Positions 44,801-59,100 are shown, counted from the first letter of the stretch. The stretch: 64,000 nt of DNA from Serilophus lunatus (GCA_013399895.1 VXBA01002143.1:830024-894023); one strand, 5' to 3'. The notes: generated by a model not told the origin, from the letters alone. Numbers and translations: made by a program.

Positions 44801-47800
44801 CACGATTCCCTGTGGAAACCCAAAGGGAGACCTGCACAGATACCCGCAGTGATACAGAGATGTAAGTGATAGCAGATGCATCTCCTGCTGTCATGGCCCT
44901 CCTATGGAAAAAGCAGGAGTCCACAAGCTGGTGGCAGAAGCCCTTGTTTGTTGGACCAGCCCTCCAAGAGCTAGAAACTTTTCTCCCTGCAGCCTTTGAA
45001 TGCTACCTCCACCTGGCTGTACCAGCTTTGCTCCCTCCTGGGGCACAGTTTGGTCAGCAGGAGTGCTTTGGCCTGTACAAGTTATGCCGTTTTCCCAAAG
45101 ACAGCACAGCTTTCTGGCAGAAAGATTTTATGGCCAGCATGATCACATTTACATGAAGGCTTTTGTCAGCTCTCCTGTATTGATCAGGGCTAAAGAATGG
45201 GCTGAGGGTAAATGACACTCCTGAAGATAGAGTTTTTCCAGAAAGACTTCTAGTGTGCCTTAGTCTTAACAGCTGCCCTTCTGGTTCTATATCTCTGATT
45301 ATTTTTAATTTGCCTTTGGAATAGACAGACCCATACCTTTGTCATGAATAATGTGAAATTTGCCAAGTTCAGAGCACACATTTTAATTAACTCAGTGTTT
45401 GCTTGAAAGAAAATGATATTGCTGCACTTTCATTTGATAATTCAAGTAATACTCGCTGAGTGTTCACTCCTGACCTGCAAGCCCTCATATTTAAAACAAG
45501 CCAGGAGGTGGTGAGGAAAAAAGGCATTTTTTGGCAGGGAAACTGCTGCCCTCAGGCTATTAATGCATCTTAATCCTGAACAGAAAATGAAATCACTTTG
45601 GGCAGGTGCCAAGCAATACAATGACTTTCTTCTGATTTCAGGGAGTTCTTGAACAGACTTTCCTGCATGAACTAAGAGCCATAATCTTCATTCTGTTCTC
45701 ACTTTACACCCATTTTATACCCCTACCAAGGCAGTGTCCCAGTCTTGGGCTTCCCCAGATTAACTAAAGAAAATCAGACATTGGTGCTGTTATTTATTGT
45801 TTTTATTATGGCTCAGGGCCCGTGTTTACTGTTGCTGACACTGGACTTCATGCCTGCAGAGCCAGTGGGCACATTTTCTTCTAATTGTGCTTTTAAGCAT
45901 AATTACCTCTATATGGCATCATTTGCTGGTCCCCTGATAGTGTTACTCAGAAAGAAAGATGTCTGAACCTCTTCCTGCAAGGCAGAAGAGCTGTGATTTG
46001 TCCTGGGCCATGATGCATGTTTAGCTACCTTCATGCTACAGTTCTGAAAAAAAGGGCTGTCCCACTTCTCTTCTGCTCCCCTCAGGGCTTTTGGCCACCT
46101 CTTATACCCTGACTAGAACCTGACATAAGAGGATGTGAGTGAATCAGATCAGCTAACTTATTTGGCTGGAAATTAACTGAGGAAAATATCCAGAGGGGTG
46201 AGTGTGCTGGTTTAAGTGACTGCCCAGCCATGCAACGATGTGGAGAGGTGCAGTAGCAGTTGCTGTCAACCCGCAGTTAAACATCCTCTGAGTAGTAGCT
46301 GGTAAGATATTGGGTCCTTTCTTGATGGAAATGGAAATGTAAGCATTGCATGAGAGGACTGCAGGAGATGAGGTAAGGAGGGGAGCAGGTGCATGGGAGT
46401 TTTCTGGAAAGACAGGAAAAGAGGTAGATGAATGATCTGTGGGCTGTGGGGACCAGTGAGGAACCAGGGCAAACAAACAGGAGACAAAGCTCACCAAAGC
46501 AAAATATTTCTACACAAACACAAATTATTGGGGAGGAAAAAACCCCAACCTTGGCAGGAAGAGTCCAGTGGCGAGTGGAGAGTTGATGGTATAAGGCAAG
46601 TTCTGCTTTGACAGACAGGAATGGTGTGCAGAAGGAGAAGGTTTTAACGGGGTCAAACCAGAAAGGAACACAAGGAAAATTAGCAATGAAGAGCCATTTA
46701 CCAATTGAACAGAGGGGGCTCAGAGAGCACAGGCATCTAGAAAAAGAATGTGGGGTGGTGGCACCTCATAAAACAGAGAGCCAAGGACATTAGAACACCA
46801 TAGGCATTGCTGAGAGAGGGAGGGGATTGCAGAGGCCCTGAGCTACATCCAGCAGTTAAACCAAAGCAGCAGAGGAACAGCAGCAGGACATTGCTGCAGT
46901 GCACTGCACCATGCAAAGCAACAAGCAGACCTCGCTCTCCAGAGCCCAGGTGAGAGCTTGTCATTTGAGCAGATGGAAAGGCACCTGGCCCTACCCACAT
47001 GTGTGACTGCAGAGCAACTTCAAGGACAGCAATTTAGCAGCAGTGACATTCACTCTTCCTGACGCTGCACAGAGCAGGTAAAAAAAACAGTGATGTATCT
47101 CTAATTCTGATAACAGGGTCTAGAAGACGCACCAGTGACATTGGATCTTCTCATGAGGGCACAGGCCAGCTGTCACCCTGGGACAGAATAAAGTAGAAAC
47201 ACAGCCCAAACTGTCCCATGAACACCACTGCAAGGCTTGCAGGATGCAGAGATCTGCATTTGGCACAGCGGGAAAATGCAGTGTTTCAGACAGACATACA
47301 TCAACGTGTCAAATATCTCCAGTGCTGTGACACAGAAATGCCAGCAAAAGCAGTCCTGGGGAAAAAAGCCTTCAGTCGCTGAAATTTGATAAAAAATCTT
47401 AAATCTATGTCACAGTAGAGAAAATCAAGTGCTTTCCTGGATTTTGAAGACATGGGATGGATACTTTGTCTGGGCCCTCTCCATTGGGAGTGCACTCTCC
47501 TGCTTCTAGGATTTTGGCTGACAGCTCCAGACCAGCTTGCTGGTCAGAGCCAGTGAGGAAAAGAGAGCTGGAAGAAGCTTTTGTGTAGGATTCCCTGCAT
47601 AGTTCTGCTGAGAAGCTTTCATGGGAGATCTCCTCTCCTCAGCCTGGGAACTGCTTTTAAGTGACGGCTCTCTCATGCTCAGCTCCTGCCTGAGCTGCAT
47701 CATGGCCATGTTCATGCCAGGCTGGTAGCCTGCTGATGGGAGCTCTGACCCCTCCACAAGCTCTTGATTTCCTCACTGAACCTCAGGCTTGCCTCATCAC

Positions 47801-49681
47801 TTTGGGCGTTGCTGCTCTCAGTTATGGTTTCATTGTGACTGCCAGGCTGGGGCAGGGGCACTTGTCCAGAAATGGAGCTGTGCTGCAGTGGAAAATGATG
47901 GATGATGTCTACCCTGCTGCAGGGAAATTGAATTGGCAGGAATCATTGAAGATGACATCCCAGGCTCCTTTGGGATTTCTACACAACCCCTCCCTGAAAG
48001 AGAGAAGCAACCGCCTAAAATGATGAACACACACCATGGCATCCACCACCAGCAAGACTCAGAAAGGGCTGAAGAACAAAGCCTGTGCTGCAGCTAAGGG
48101 CAATTGATCAAGTGGAGGAAGCACTGGAATTATTTTGGACAGAAATCACAGGGAAAGAGAGAAACATCGTTATAATCTGTAGCTGCATAGGCTATTGAGA
48201 AGAAAGAAAGCAATAAAACATTGCTCTTTATGCATCCAAGACTAGATCACCTATCAGCTCTCTACACCAAGTATACCACATGCGCTAAATGCTTCATCTG
48301 GGCACAAGCAGCTCAGGCTAGAACAAGAAAGCAGAATGTTAATGACTTTAAGAAGACAGAATTCCAACTGTCTGCCCCTGAAAATACTGCCTATCCTGGA
48401 GATATTTCCCAAAAGATTCCTGAAATAACACAAAGCTGATGAAGAGTAGGAGTCACTCTTGATAATATTTTTATGCATGATAGACCCAGAGAAAAACATG
48501 ATGAAACCCCCCAAAACTAACAGTATTACCTACAAGAAGCAGAGAGGGCAGCCTAAAATTGAGTCACAGCAAAATGCAAATCCATGCAAAGGAACTGAAT
48601 TATTTTGTCCACACTGCAGAAAGAGGAGACATCAGATTTGATTCAAAGTAAAGAAAGCAGCTAATGAACAGCAGCTTCCCTCTGAAAGTCAGCAAATGCA
48701 CAAGGAATATTGACATACCTCTCGAGATTTGTGCTATGAGCAGCATAAATGCACAGCTTATGAAGTGGAGAAGGATATAAATGATGAAGACTAAGAAGGG
48801 GTAGTGGCAAGGAAACCTTGAATTAGACCTCCAAAGCAATTGCCTTGAAATCAAGCTAAATTAACAAAAGCAAGGAAAGTGCCACATCGGACAGTTAAAG
48901 TAGTAGGAAGAACCTCTAGTAGCATATGGATGAACTGAAGCCAGTGCCGCAAAACTATATCCCTATAGCACTTATTTGGATGTCAGAATTTTCTGTGACA
49001 CAATGCTGGACCACAGGCTAACGTTGCAAGCAATTCATGGTCCCTTGGGAGATGTTCTTCACAAGTCTCATGCTGCTGTACAACCAAGTAATTCACATAT
49101 GCCTCTAAAACTAGAAAGACTCAAATTGAAAAGGAAAATATAATCAGGGAAAGACAAGTTCTTCTGGCATATCTTCTTCCTTGAAATTTCATATTGAATA
49201 GAAAAAAAGAGTTTGAGGAAGAAATCCATATTGATAGTCCAACATTTAACAGTGTCTCCATTTAAGTTATCAGAAATAGCAAGAGAAGCAGAGTGTGGGA
49301 TGTGCTGGGTTTTGAAAGGAAGCAAAGAGTGCAAAGTGACCTGCACAAGAATAACAAGCTCCCTTGGCTATTGCAGACTTTTGGAGTGAGAAAAACATTG
49401 TCTGCAGAGAAAAGACTAAGGCTGAAAGGTAAGGAGAAACAGTGATTCCTAACAAAATGGATATAAAATAAAAATGCGTAAAGGGCATTTTGCTATAGCG
49501 CTTTGTAAAAAGAAAGTAAAAGAAAACATAAGTTTTTGACACAGTGCAAAAGCACAGGTAAAAGAAATTATTGGACCTTCCTGCTCAAACAGTACAGCAA
49601 GAGATGAAACACAGTTTGTGTTATTGGCAGAAACTGACAATTGATGTCCTCATTAGAAGAGACACTACAGCCTACTTATCC

Positions 49682-49707
49682 TGAATTATTGTCCTTGAAT
49701 TATTGTC
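49682..49707. repeat. 12-bp direct repeat with 14-bp period
   Basis: TGAATTATTGTC occurs twice with a two-base spacer. Confidence 0.85.
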
Positions 49708-50365
49708 AAAAGGTAGGTTTTGTTCAGCTACACCATTAACTAACAAATTTTATGGCACTGTGTCAAATCCCACAAAGGCAACATCCACTCAGTGTTCCAT
49801 GATGCCTGCAGTTCTTCAGATAAAGACAGTGGGGTAAGAGGGTCCAGGAGAAGTTCTTGGGATGTCAAATGCTGTCTGTATGATTAATGTGTCAGGAAGG
49901 TGGGTGCAGACTGTGAGGAGCCAGGAGCCAGCTATCAGTGGAGACATGCACAGAGCTGTACCATTAATTGTTATCATCTACAATCTCTGAGCTGACCTGC
50001 AGAGTTCAAATGCAATGGCAAGCTTTTCCTCTTCTGTCCATAACCCCTTCCAGCTGCCCTTTATTTGAATCAAATGGCAACATGTGTCTCATGCTCTGAG
50101 CTTTTTCCCATTTGTAGGTGGGATGTAAAGATGGAGAGGTGAATTTTAAGAGAAACCCAGCAAGCAATTCTGGGATCCTGTTTCCTCTTGTTTGTGTACA
50201 GGTGTGTGTGTGAAGATGAACTGAGCCATGGTGTGGGAGAAGGCCTTGAAATGCTGACTTAGTTCAGTGCTGATCTCTGCTTGTTGAGGGCAGTAACAGC
50301 TAAGACTGTGCAAGACTGGGTGTTTGATACGATATCACAAGTGTCAGAGACTGATTATCACAACT

Positions 50366-50456
50366 AAGGGACATAGGTTAGTGGGACCTGGCAGTGCTAG
50401 GTTTACTGTTGGACTCAGTAATCTTAAATGTCTTTTCCAACCTAAACGATTCTATT
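50366..50456 (+). mobile_element. CR1-type LINE or SINE 3' tail, sense
   Basis: Reads GTTAGTGGGACCTGGCAGTG, then TGTTGGACTCAGTAATCTTA and TTTTCCAACCTAAACGATTC. This is the avian CR1 3' terminus in sense orientation, truncated at its 5' side. Confidence 0.78.
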
Positions 50457-51284
50457 AAATCAGAGAAGAAGCTTGTAGTTTCAGACCTAAAAATTGAAAA
50501 TGTGACCCAATTAGAACCAAAGAATAAAAGGCCAATGAAAAAATTTTCCAACTCATTTGTTTCGCTGAAGGCACAGAATGAAGCCTCCAAATTTCTCACA
50601 CTTCCATGAGGGGACAAACAAGTACTGAAACAAGAATGGCTCAGGTGTCAGGAGAAAGAGGTAATGGTTTTGTCTTCCCTTTTGAACACCAAATGATATT
50701 TTGCATTTGTCCGAGCTGTCACCTAATTTTTGGTCTGTCAAAACAGAAATGCAACAGTTTTGCAAGTGGAGATTGCCAACAGGACTGTGCAACCTCCTTC
50801 TCTAATCAGAGCATGCAGGGCTAAGCAATATCACATCCAATATGCATTTGCAAAAGACAAGTCAGTCCTGGCTTATCCAAAAGTGCCAGGCTGTCCAAAA
50901 ATAACAGCTTCTCATGAGGCTTTTGTTGTTTTCAAAGGTCTGCAATTTGAACGTTCTAGGACATTGAGGAATGTAAGCTGTTCAGTGAGATCACAAAATT
51001 CTTCCATGAAACTTATGCTTGCTTTCAGTCCTGCTGAGCTGTTTTGGAATGTTTAGCCAAAAGGTACCTATGGACTAAGCTCCTAGAGGGTGTGGGTACT
51101 TGACTAAGAGTGCTCAGATATCTCAAGTATTGGTTTTAGAGGATAGAGTTGGTGGGAAAGAGAATCCACATCCCCAGAATGGGTATCATCTGAGGGGAAT
51201 GAGTCTGGGAATATGCACTTATTACTCTAGATCATAAACTATAGGATTCCCTTTGCTGTGACTTACATCCACTACTGCCTCTCA

Positions 51285-52115
51285 TCCTTTCAACTTGGAC
51301 CTCTGTGAAGAGTATGACTCTCCTATAACCCTCCCTTTAGTCAAAGACAACAAGTATGTCTCTCACAACCTTCTCTTCTCCAGTATGAACAAACTCAGGT
51401 CCCTCAGCCTCTCCTTATGCATAAAGTACTCCAAATCCTTGATTTTCTTGGTGGATCCCACTGAGTATATCAATATTATTCATTCCCTGGCAAGACTGGA
51501 AACGGTAGACTGCTCCAGGTGCAGACACATGAGTGTTGAATAAAGGGAAATAATCCAATAATCCCTTCCCTTGACTTGCTCTCTTCCTTGTGCAGTCTAG
51601 TACATACTTGGCCTACCACTGCTGAGGGCACTGCTGACTTCAACCAGTAGTTTTCTGGGAGCCTAAAGCCTTTTTCGGCAAAGGTGTTTTCTGGACGGTC
51701 AGCAGCCAGCCTGCCCTGGGAAGAAGTCCGAAACTTTGCCCTTGTCACTGTTGAACTTCTTGGGGCTTCTGCCAGCCCTCTTCTCCAGCTTATTTAGGTC
51801 CTTCTGAACGGCAGTGCTGCCTTTCAGCACAGCCAGCACTGCTCTGTGTTTGTTGCATCTGTGAACTCTTCAAGATGTTCTTTTTCTCCTTTTCCTCCTG
51901 TAGATGAGAATGTTAAATAGTCCCTGTCTTGACCAACTTAAGAAATGGTACCTGTATGTGGCTTACTATTAGACTTTAGAATGTTGACCTCCATACTTTG
52001 AGTTCATCTGTATAGTCTTTTTTTTTTACTCACTTATTAATCTGTCCATCCAGTGTGTACCACCCTCTGTTGGCTACAACAATACTATGGGCCAATGTTC
52101 TAGTAATCCAACACT
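51285..52115 (-). mobile_element. Decayed CR1 LINE fragment, antisense
   Basis: Plus-strand phrases such as CAGGTCCCTCAGCCTCTCCT, GACTGCTCCAGGTGCAGACA, TTTAGGTCCTTCTGAACGGC and AATGTTAAATAGTCCCTG are the antisense of the CR1 reverse-transcriptase 3' region in the expected order. About 0.8 kb is recognisable, the longest LINE piece in the window. Small deletions and many substitutions indicate age; the right border is approximate. Confidence 0.7.
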
Positions 52116-53929
52116 TAATTTTGGTGTGGGAGAAACATGCAAGCACCTAGACATTAGTCATCAAAGAGTTTTCCTGTATCACATTTGCCCACATCTTCTC
52201 AGCTGGCAATAGATCAGCTGGACCAAAGCTCTGTGGAAAGTGGTAGAACAGGACACAGGGCCAGAACTTATACATGGCAGTAAAACTGTCAGGGAATTGT
52301 GGCAAATGGCCAGAACCACAAGCTGTGCTGTGCCAGTCACAGATGGGAAATGGAAATTTGTGACATTTTGTACTTCAACCCAAAATCTGAACAGATTTTC
52401 ATGAAACCATATTAGAAAAGTTATCTTTCCCAGACTTACGTACCCTGCCACATTTCATAGGCTTGCTACAACACTGCAAGTATTGCAAGAAAAAGCCATG
52501 AAAGCGTGAGGGAAGTGCTTTTCTGTTTTATCTTAAGGAATGTACCAGGCTGCCAAGTTTTAGGAGTATGAACTACTCTGTAAAATCAAAGGAATCAGGA
52601 TCCAGTTTTCAGCCAGAGTCCACTGGTTATTTCTAATAGTTGGCCAGAGGAACCAGTTAGTTGTAGCCCAGAAAGACTGCTATTTGTGCTGATAAATTCG
52701 AACATTTTCCTGAGGGGTCTGATAAGGTCAGCTGAGGATCTCAAAGAAAAAAATGAAGGGAATAGTCCTCTCTCTCATCTAAAGTTCTTGCTTCAGCTCT
52801 CCGATTTTCTACTCCTTTCTGGAATGGTTGAAAAAACAAATCTGCACTGTTAAAACTATTCTTTTCCCAAGTTGCTTTTCAGAACACAAAGATGCTATTT
52901 CTGTAAGAACTTAAAAGGAAATACATGTCTGAGACAGAGAGCAAGAATGGAAAATTTCAGTACAAACAAATGGTGAATGTTTGGCAGCCAGGACAAGGTT
53001 TTGTAACACACTCTAAGAGAGGGGTTGTCTTGTTGGCTCTACCAGTGGTTAGATTTCTAATGAAAGAAAAGAATGTGCCTGTTAGAATGTTTTTTCTTTT
53101 GCAGAAAATGCACCAAAAGGCTGTTATGGCACAGAAGTAGCAGGGTTTTTTTTCAGAGGGAGTCCAGTGTGTTCCGAAAAAATGTGTGTCCCCTCTTCCT
53201 TTCCATTGTCCTAACCTTGGCCAAACTCTTTAGGCACAACATTTTTCTTTCTTTTGCTCTACTCATCCTTCTTAGCTCCAGCTCACTTCCTTCTGCTTGT
53301 ATTTTACTGAGATCAACTTTAGCTTGTGTTTTCTATACTTGGCAGGACTGTGAAATGGCAGAAAGTTTTGGTGCAATCATATCTGTCCATCAGGAAGGTC
53401 AGTTGAAGTTGAATACCATCATTAGGAATGCAAGACTGCAGCCACCAGGTTTCATGGTCTTTCCCATTTCCCATGAAGAAATGACCCACAGATATATATT
53501 TCCCACACATCATCCATTACTTTTCCCAAGGATACAAATCTGGCTGTTCTAAGAGGGGCTTGGTCTAATGTGTTTCTATACGCAAACACTAAAATGAGGT
53601 ATTTCCACAACACAGCAGTATTTTTATTTGAAAGTTAATCATCCGTGAGAAGGTAAATTGAAGATGTTTGTGAGGAGGAACACAATGTCCATATCTCCAT
53701 GTCAACACATCAGCCGAGGGCCACTGTGATGGCCCTGACATTCCCCACTCACTGGATGCGTGTGTGAGTACCATCTTTGACCTTCGTAGGTTTCAGTGAG
53801 GGCTGCAGCATGAATTTATTTGCAGGGTGGATAAGTTTCCCCATTTGATTCTCAGCTGAAGGCTATTCTGATGTCTTTGCCAGTTGCCCAAGCAGCTTAG
53901 AGAAGGAAAGACATTTACCTTCACTGGGG

Positions 53930-54380
53930 AGCAGAGTGGTGAGGGCCAAAGAAAGAAAAAGGATTATATTGGAACAAGCCTGTTGGGCCTGAAACAAGGA
54001 GAAGGCAGTGACTGTAGGTAGCAAAGGGTGACCAAGGATGTGCAAGACAAGGACAGAAGGATCTGGAATACTGAGGGAGATCAGACTGAGAATGGGGAGA
54101 CATAGCCAGAAGCAGCTGAGGTGGAAGGGCTGTAGACAGCCTAAGGAAAGAGACTGGGAAGGATGGATGACTGGACAAGGAAGTGGAGAAAGAGAGCCTT
54201 GGATCAGGACATGGATGTTTGGGGGAATGATGGTGAGAAGAGGAAGGAGGCTGAACCTCAAAGCTGAAGGCAGACAGGTACTCTGGGGGACAAGTAGAGA
54301 AGGAGGGGAGGCAGTGACTGGAGATCAAAGGACTGGGATGAGAAACCAGCTCTGGGTATAGGAAGGACGGGGCAAGGTAG
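53930..54380. repeat. Purine-rich low-complexity tract
   Basis: About 450 bases dominated by G and A on plus, with loosely repeated GGAAG and GGAGA words. On minus it yields overlapping Ser/Pro/Leu-rich frames of 132 and 135 codons that are composition artefacts. Confidence 0.7.
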
Positions 54381-55367
54381 GAATGAAGGAATCAGACTAG
54401 GAAGCTAGGTCTGAGTCACATGGTCACCAGGAGTGTCTGGACAGCATGCATTGATCTGCTGCCCACCAAGCTCAGTCAGCACACAGGCAGCAGCCTCTAC
54501 TCCAGCGGGTCCATTTACAGAGGGTCCATCTTGGAAATTACTCCAGGCCTACTATTTTTCTGGGTGGTGATCCATCTGGTATCACAGTATGGGGATTCAC
54601 TTTTGTTGTTATTGATTTTGGGGGGTTTTTTTAATGTTATTGTTTCGGAAGATGGAACAGATGAATCTTGCCAAGTTGAAATGCTTTAAACCATTAGGAT
54701 GTGGAAAGTTATTTCAGATTGTCCTTTTCATTGCAGTAAAATCCCAAGTGATCCCCTCACATCAGTTGCTCTTCAGGAGCTCCATACATGCACTCTGCCA
54801 GCCTGTGCGCTGTCACTACTTCCCTGCTCCTCAATTCCCGTTCTCTTCCCTCCACTATTTCTGGGTTCGTGTCTGTCTTCTCTGGATTGCATACTCTCCT
54901 TCTTCTCTGAACAGTTGCATCAGGAGATATCTGTGTGTTCTTACTCTGTGGTCTAACCAGGGGCTACTCTGCACCTGCAGCGATTGCAGTGTGCCCTCTG
55001 CTGTCTTGATATCCACGAAGTCTGGAGTTTCTGAAAATTACAGAAGCTGAGTCTCTGCCCAGAAGCAAAATCATCTGTGACCCCCCTGCCCTTGTACCGC
55101 CTCAGCTGACAGAGCTGCAGCATTTCTTAGCAGACAAGACAAAATCACCATTGCTTTGGGGAAAACGTCTGATCTTTGCTGTGACCAAACAATGCAACTA
55201 GGTTGTTTTTGGTTTTGTTTACCTAACCGTTGCAGTATAATGTGAAAGAAGAAAAGAATGAACAAGGTATGACTCCCATAGGGGAGAGAGAATCAGCTAG
55301 GTGAAGCAGTACACCATTAGTCATAGTTAAATTCGTCAGGTTTTCCTACTGTTGCTGTCTCTCTGGT

Positions 55368-55456
55368 CAAAAAAACCCCAACCAAACAAAAAAAAACCCA
55401 AAACTAACCAAACAACAACAGCAAACAAAATAAAAACCACCTCAAAAAAGAAAAAG
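55368..55456. repeat. A/C-rich low-complexity tract
   Basis: Runs of A broken by AACC and AAC words over about 90 bases. No retroposon body was recognised beside it. Confidence 0.75.
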
Positions 55457-55919
55457 GCCTTTAACCAGCCTTATGCCTGATCAGAGCATGAGAACAGGAG
55501 CAAAAGGTGTCTCTGTGCAGTAAAATACCTATTTACACACTATTACTGAAGGAAATACAAGTGGAAGAATTTGTAGAAAAGAATTAATGTAGTCATGCAT
55601 TTTCAGTTAGCATTTCACATTATCTTTAGGTTTGTAGAAAGTTTACAGTATTAATTCCTGATACAAAATTATATGATGATTACAATTCCTAAAGCGGAGC
55701 CATAGCCTAATTAAAACTGATTCCTGATATCAAGTAGAGTATAATGCTGGAGTCACTGACTTCATCAGTGACTAAAGTCATCTATGGCCAAGATCTGCCC
55801 AAGTCCAGGAGATTTCTCAGCTGCATTTCAGATCAGTGATCTCATATATGTGGAGTCCCATGCGGATGTTGAGGAACCTCATGCTTGGGGACATAAGGAG
55901 GGGTAAGGTTAAGTTTAGT

Positions 55920-56127
55920 GGTGGCAGATGAACACTGAACAGTGGTTTGGCACTGTGACGAGTGTCCAGGGAGGTGGCGTATTCTCCATCTGCAGAGATC
56001 TTCAAGATTTGGCTAGACAGAGGCATGGCCAACAAAATGAGTGTTGGCAATAGCCCTGCTTCAGGTAGGAAGCTGAACTACACAGCCACCAAGATCCTTT
56101 CCAGACTGGCAGTTCCATGATTCTGCA
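55920..56127 (+). mobile_element. CR1 LINE 3' end fragment, sense
   Basis: In sense order: GTTTGGCACTGTGACGAGTG, CCAGGGAGGTGGCGTATTCT, CCATCTGCAGAGATCTTCAA and a terminus ending TTCCATGATTCTGCAG. This is the usual truncated CR1 3' end with moderate divergence. The left border could extend to about 55845. Confidence 0.78.
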
Positions 56128-59100
56128 GGACTGCCCAAATCCTTATGGAGGCTGAGCCTGGCAGAGGTGCTCAGATCACATCATCTCCACTTTGATAGTC
56201 AGTTCAACTCTTCAAACAGCTGCCAAGGAAATAATTTCCACCTTTCACCATCTAACTAGGTGCTCGGATATTTATATGGAGACACGATGAGACGTTCTGC
56301 TGTGCTTAGGGTGCCAAAAAGGGAGCGAAAAGGAATTTTCCAGCACTTTTGTTGAAATTTCAAAGTTTTAAAGTGAAAATAAGTCAAACTCATCAAGCCA
56401 GTTGAAACAAGGTCTGGTCCAGAAGGTAGAGGTCATGAGCTCTGATCCTTGATGCCAGGCCTACCTGTGTTTTTACTTCCCAGAACATCCTGATTAAATC
56501 CAGAATATAGCAACTGGGAATAATATAGTTCTGTTCAGACCTCCCTTGTCCTAAGGGCAGCCCTTTCTTATGAAGCAGCAGAACTCCACTCCATTCTGAT
56601 TAGGGTGCTGACAGAGGAGTCTTGGCAAATCTTCCTGCAGCAATGTAAGATGTGATTGTGAGTACCTGTTTTACATCTCTGCCACAGCTTTATTTTAGTT
56701 CCTAGAGCTGTGTTGGATATATGGGGACATGTAGGAAACCTAATTTATTTCTGGATGATTCTCATCAAGTAGCTCCTTAATTTTCTTGCAAACATGAAAT
56801 ACATTATTGGAGATTTTCCTTCTCAATGCAGCTGAAATCATGATGATTGGAGAAGCTTCAACAGAAGACATCAAGGACCAGAATGGCAAAGTTCTCTGAG
56901 GATGCAGAAGGGGTCTTTGTGGGTTCTTCAGGTGTACCTTCCTAGCTTGGTGACCTCCTTTGCAGCTGAGTTCAGTGGAAGGGGAGTCTGCAGGGCAGAG
57001 CCTGAAACCATTCCAGTAGCTGATTTCTGTTTGCAGGAAGGGAGCTGCTTGTGTCTGTGCAGTAAGTAGGTGGTCCAGCTCCATAGATGTGGTTTCCCTC
57101 AGCAAATGAAGAAGCTTTGAGGAGGGGAAAGAAGAATCCAAACAGAAAGCCTCCCTTGAATTTTCCCTCCCTTCCTGCAATCCCATTCAGTAGTTTTCTA
57201 CAGCAGGGGCAATTTGACCCCCAGACAGAGTGGTCTCATAAAATATGAACAAATCTCAAGGGTTCAACACAAAGGCCCTTTGTGCTGTACACTGTGGAGT
57301 TAATCATCGGTCACAGTTGTCCACCACCAGTCTCTATAGTCCGTTCCACACAATGTGATTATACCTCATCAAAGTTAATTTACCAAGCTGTTTAAATGTC
57401 TGTGCAGGACAGTGAGCCTCCTCACACCACTAGCATCTTTTTCAGCTGCTCCCCTGCTGAGGATACTTCAGGCTGGGTGGTCCCAGCAACACCCTGCAGC
57501 ATTTTTCAGTCTTGTCAGCAGCCTGGAATAGTGTCCTTTCTTCTGGGCTCTTGGCTTCATTTCCCAGCCCAAGTTACAGGAGTCTTGTGGAAAATGATTT
57601 GGAGGACAAGAGGCAGCTCTGATAATGGAAAACGTCTGTGAGGGATTGGAACATTGGCTTGTAATCCCTGGACAAAACTGCCTCATTCAGAAAAAGGGGA
57701 GGGGGGAGGGGAAAGCATGCAGAACAAAGATCTTATTTCACTTCATGAAGTGAACATGTGATGTTTTCTCTGGAATGCCTCACTGACAGACAGGCCCAAA
57801 TTTTCCAGAGACCATGGCTTTTATTTAAGCTCAGACAAGGCCATAAATGGCTGTGAAAGTATGTAAATTCACAGCTGATGTTAATTTGTCATTTCCAGGC
57901 TGCACACTAACTCAGAGCCATGCCATTCCCAGGCTTGCATTTTCTGGGGAGTGGGATGGTGGGAGAGGCCTCTAAAAGTCCTGCTCCAGAGCTTCTGTAC
58001 AGGTGTTGTGTACATCATGTACAGATTTGCATGGACTCAGGGTTACAAAACATGGCTACATCCAGACCTGCTTGTGTTGCCTGTCTGTTGAGCTTCTCCC
58101 CCCAAACTGGGATAAGTACCCACATGAGCCAAAACTGCCAAGCCAGTTGTTTTGTCCGGAGCAGATGACCTTATACTTGCTAAATGGAGATACAGGCAAG
58201 CTTGTAAAACATACTGGATTCAGTGGTGAGATTTTATTCAGCATTTTGGGCTTTGCTAATGCTATTGCTAAAGACCTGCACCTCTTGCTGTGGGAAGTCT
58301 TTAGACATAGACCTCTAAACAGAGTCAGAAGTTCAGATCCAGTGAACACACTCTGTTTCTACAGGTGTGAGTGTGCTAGTGTTAAAGTCTATTAACTTGG
58401 GAGCATTGGTTGTCCAGAAGGGATTTGAGAAGATGCCAGACTTCCACTGCAAGTTTATCCACTCCCTCAGCCTTTCAGAGGTGGGCACACCTCTCCAAAC
58501 ATGTGCCATTCAGCTGGAACCTGCCTATCCCCCTTTACAAGCCCTCTAATGGTGCTTTCATCCTTTCTTTTTGCTTGTGTCTTGCTTTGCTTGTCTCTCC
58601 CAGTCTATTGTTCTTCAAGAAAGGCATCTCTCACCTCCTTTGCCTTGCTATCTAACGGAGTTCTGTGGTCTCTGCAGCACTGCGCTGGCCCAGAGTAGCA
58701 AATACATCATCCAAGCTTGCCCACCCAGAACTCCCAGTTCCCATTCTCCTGGGTCAACTCATTTAGTTTGCAATCACAGCTTCTTATCCACTTTGCTTCC
58801 TGTCACTAACATTTCCAATCCAAAAGCTTTCTCTCACACAGGTTGAAAGCAGTGACCTTTTCCTTTGGATTGGCTTTGTTTACAGCTGTTTATCCTCTTC
58901 TTACACGTAAAAGGTCTGGCATAAATCCTGACCCTCTGGGGCGACTTGGCAGAGCAATTAAAGGCCAACATGTTCAAATATGGATGCCTAAGGTCAGACA
59001 ATTTCTCTATACTTACCACCCAATGCAACAACCATATTTTCAGGGGCTCAGCAACTGCACTTGACAGCCTCTGTGGTTGGGCAGAGGGTGCTTAGTATCT

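Larger units (their letters stand above)
40361..50365. other. Intergenic DNA, no gene recognised
   Basis: About 10 kb of A/T-rich spacer with short tandem duplications at 41026-41058, 41791-41832 and 49682-49707. The longest frame is 186 codons (minus, 42112-42672) and matches nothing I know. The part from about 48.0 to 49.6 kb is notably purine-rich on plus. Confidence 0.6.
52116..55919. other. Intergenic DNA, no gene recognised
   Basis: Contains a purine-rich tract (53930-54380) and an A/C-rich tract (55368-55456). A 159-codon frame at 53073-53552 shows no family resemblance. Confidence 0.6.

Noticed and set aside
48459..48680. C-x2-C-x4-H pattern followed by basic residues, suggesting a decayed retroviral zinc knuckle
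   Set aside because: The last cysteine is missing, a stop follows the histidine by two codons, and no neighbouring protease, polymerase or LTR signature could be found. Too weak to call an endogenous retrovirus.
51476..51748. 90-codon frame on minus
   Set aside because: Lies inside the decayed antisense CR1 and does not keep the CR1 reading frame; not a gene.
53073..53552. 159-codon frame on plus
   Set aside because: Begins in a T-rich stretch, with a hydrophobic run from low-complexity sequence and no recognisable family.
53863..54328. Overlapping 132- and 135-codon frames on minus
   Set aside because: Ser/Pro/Leu-rich translations of a purine-rich low-complexity tract in two frames at once; a composition artefact.
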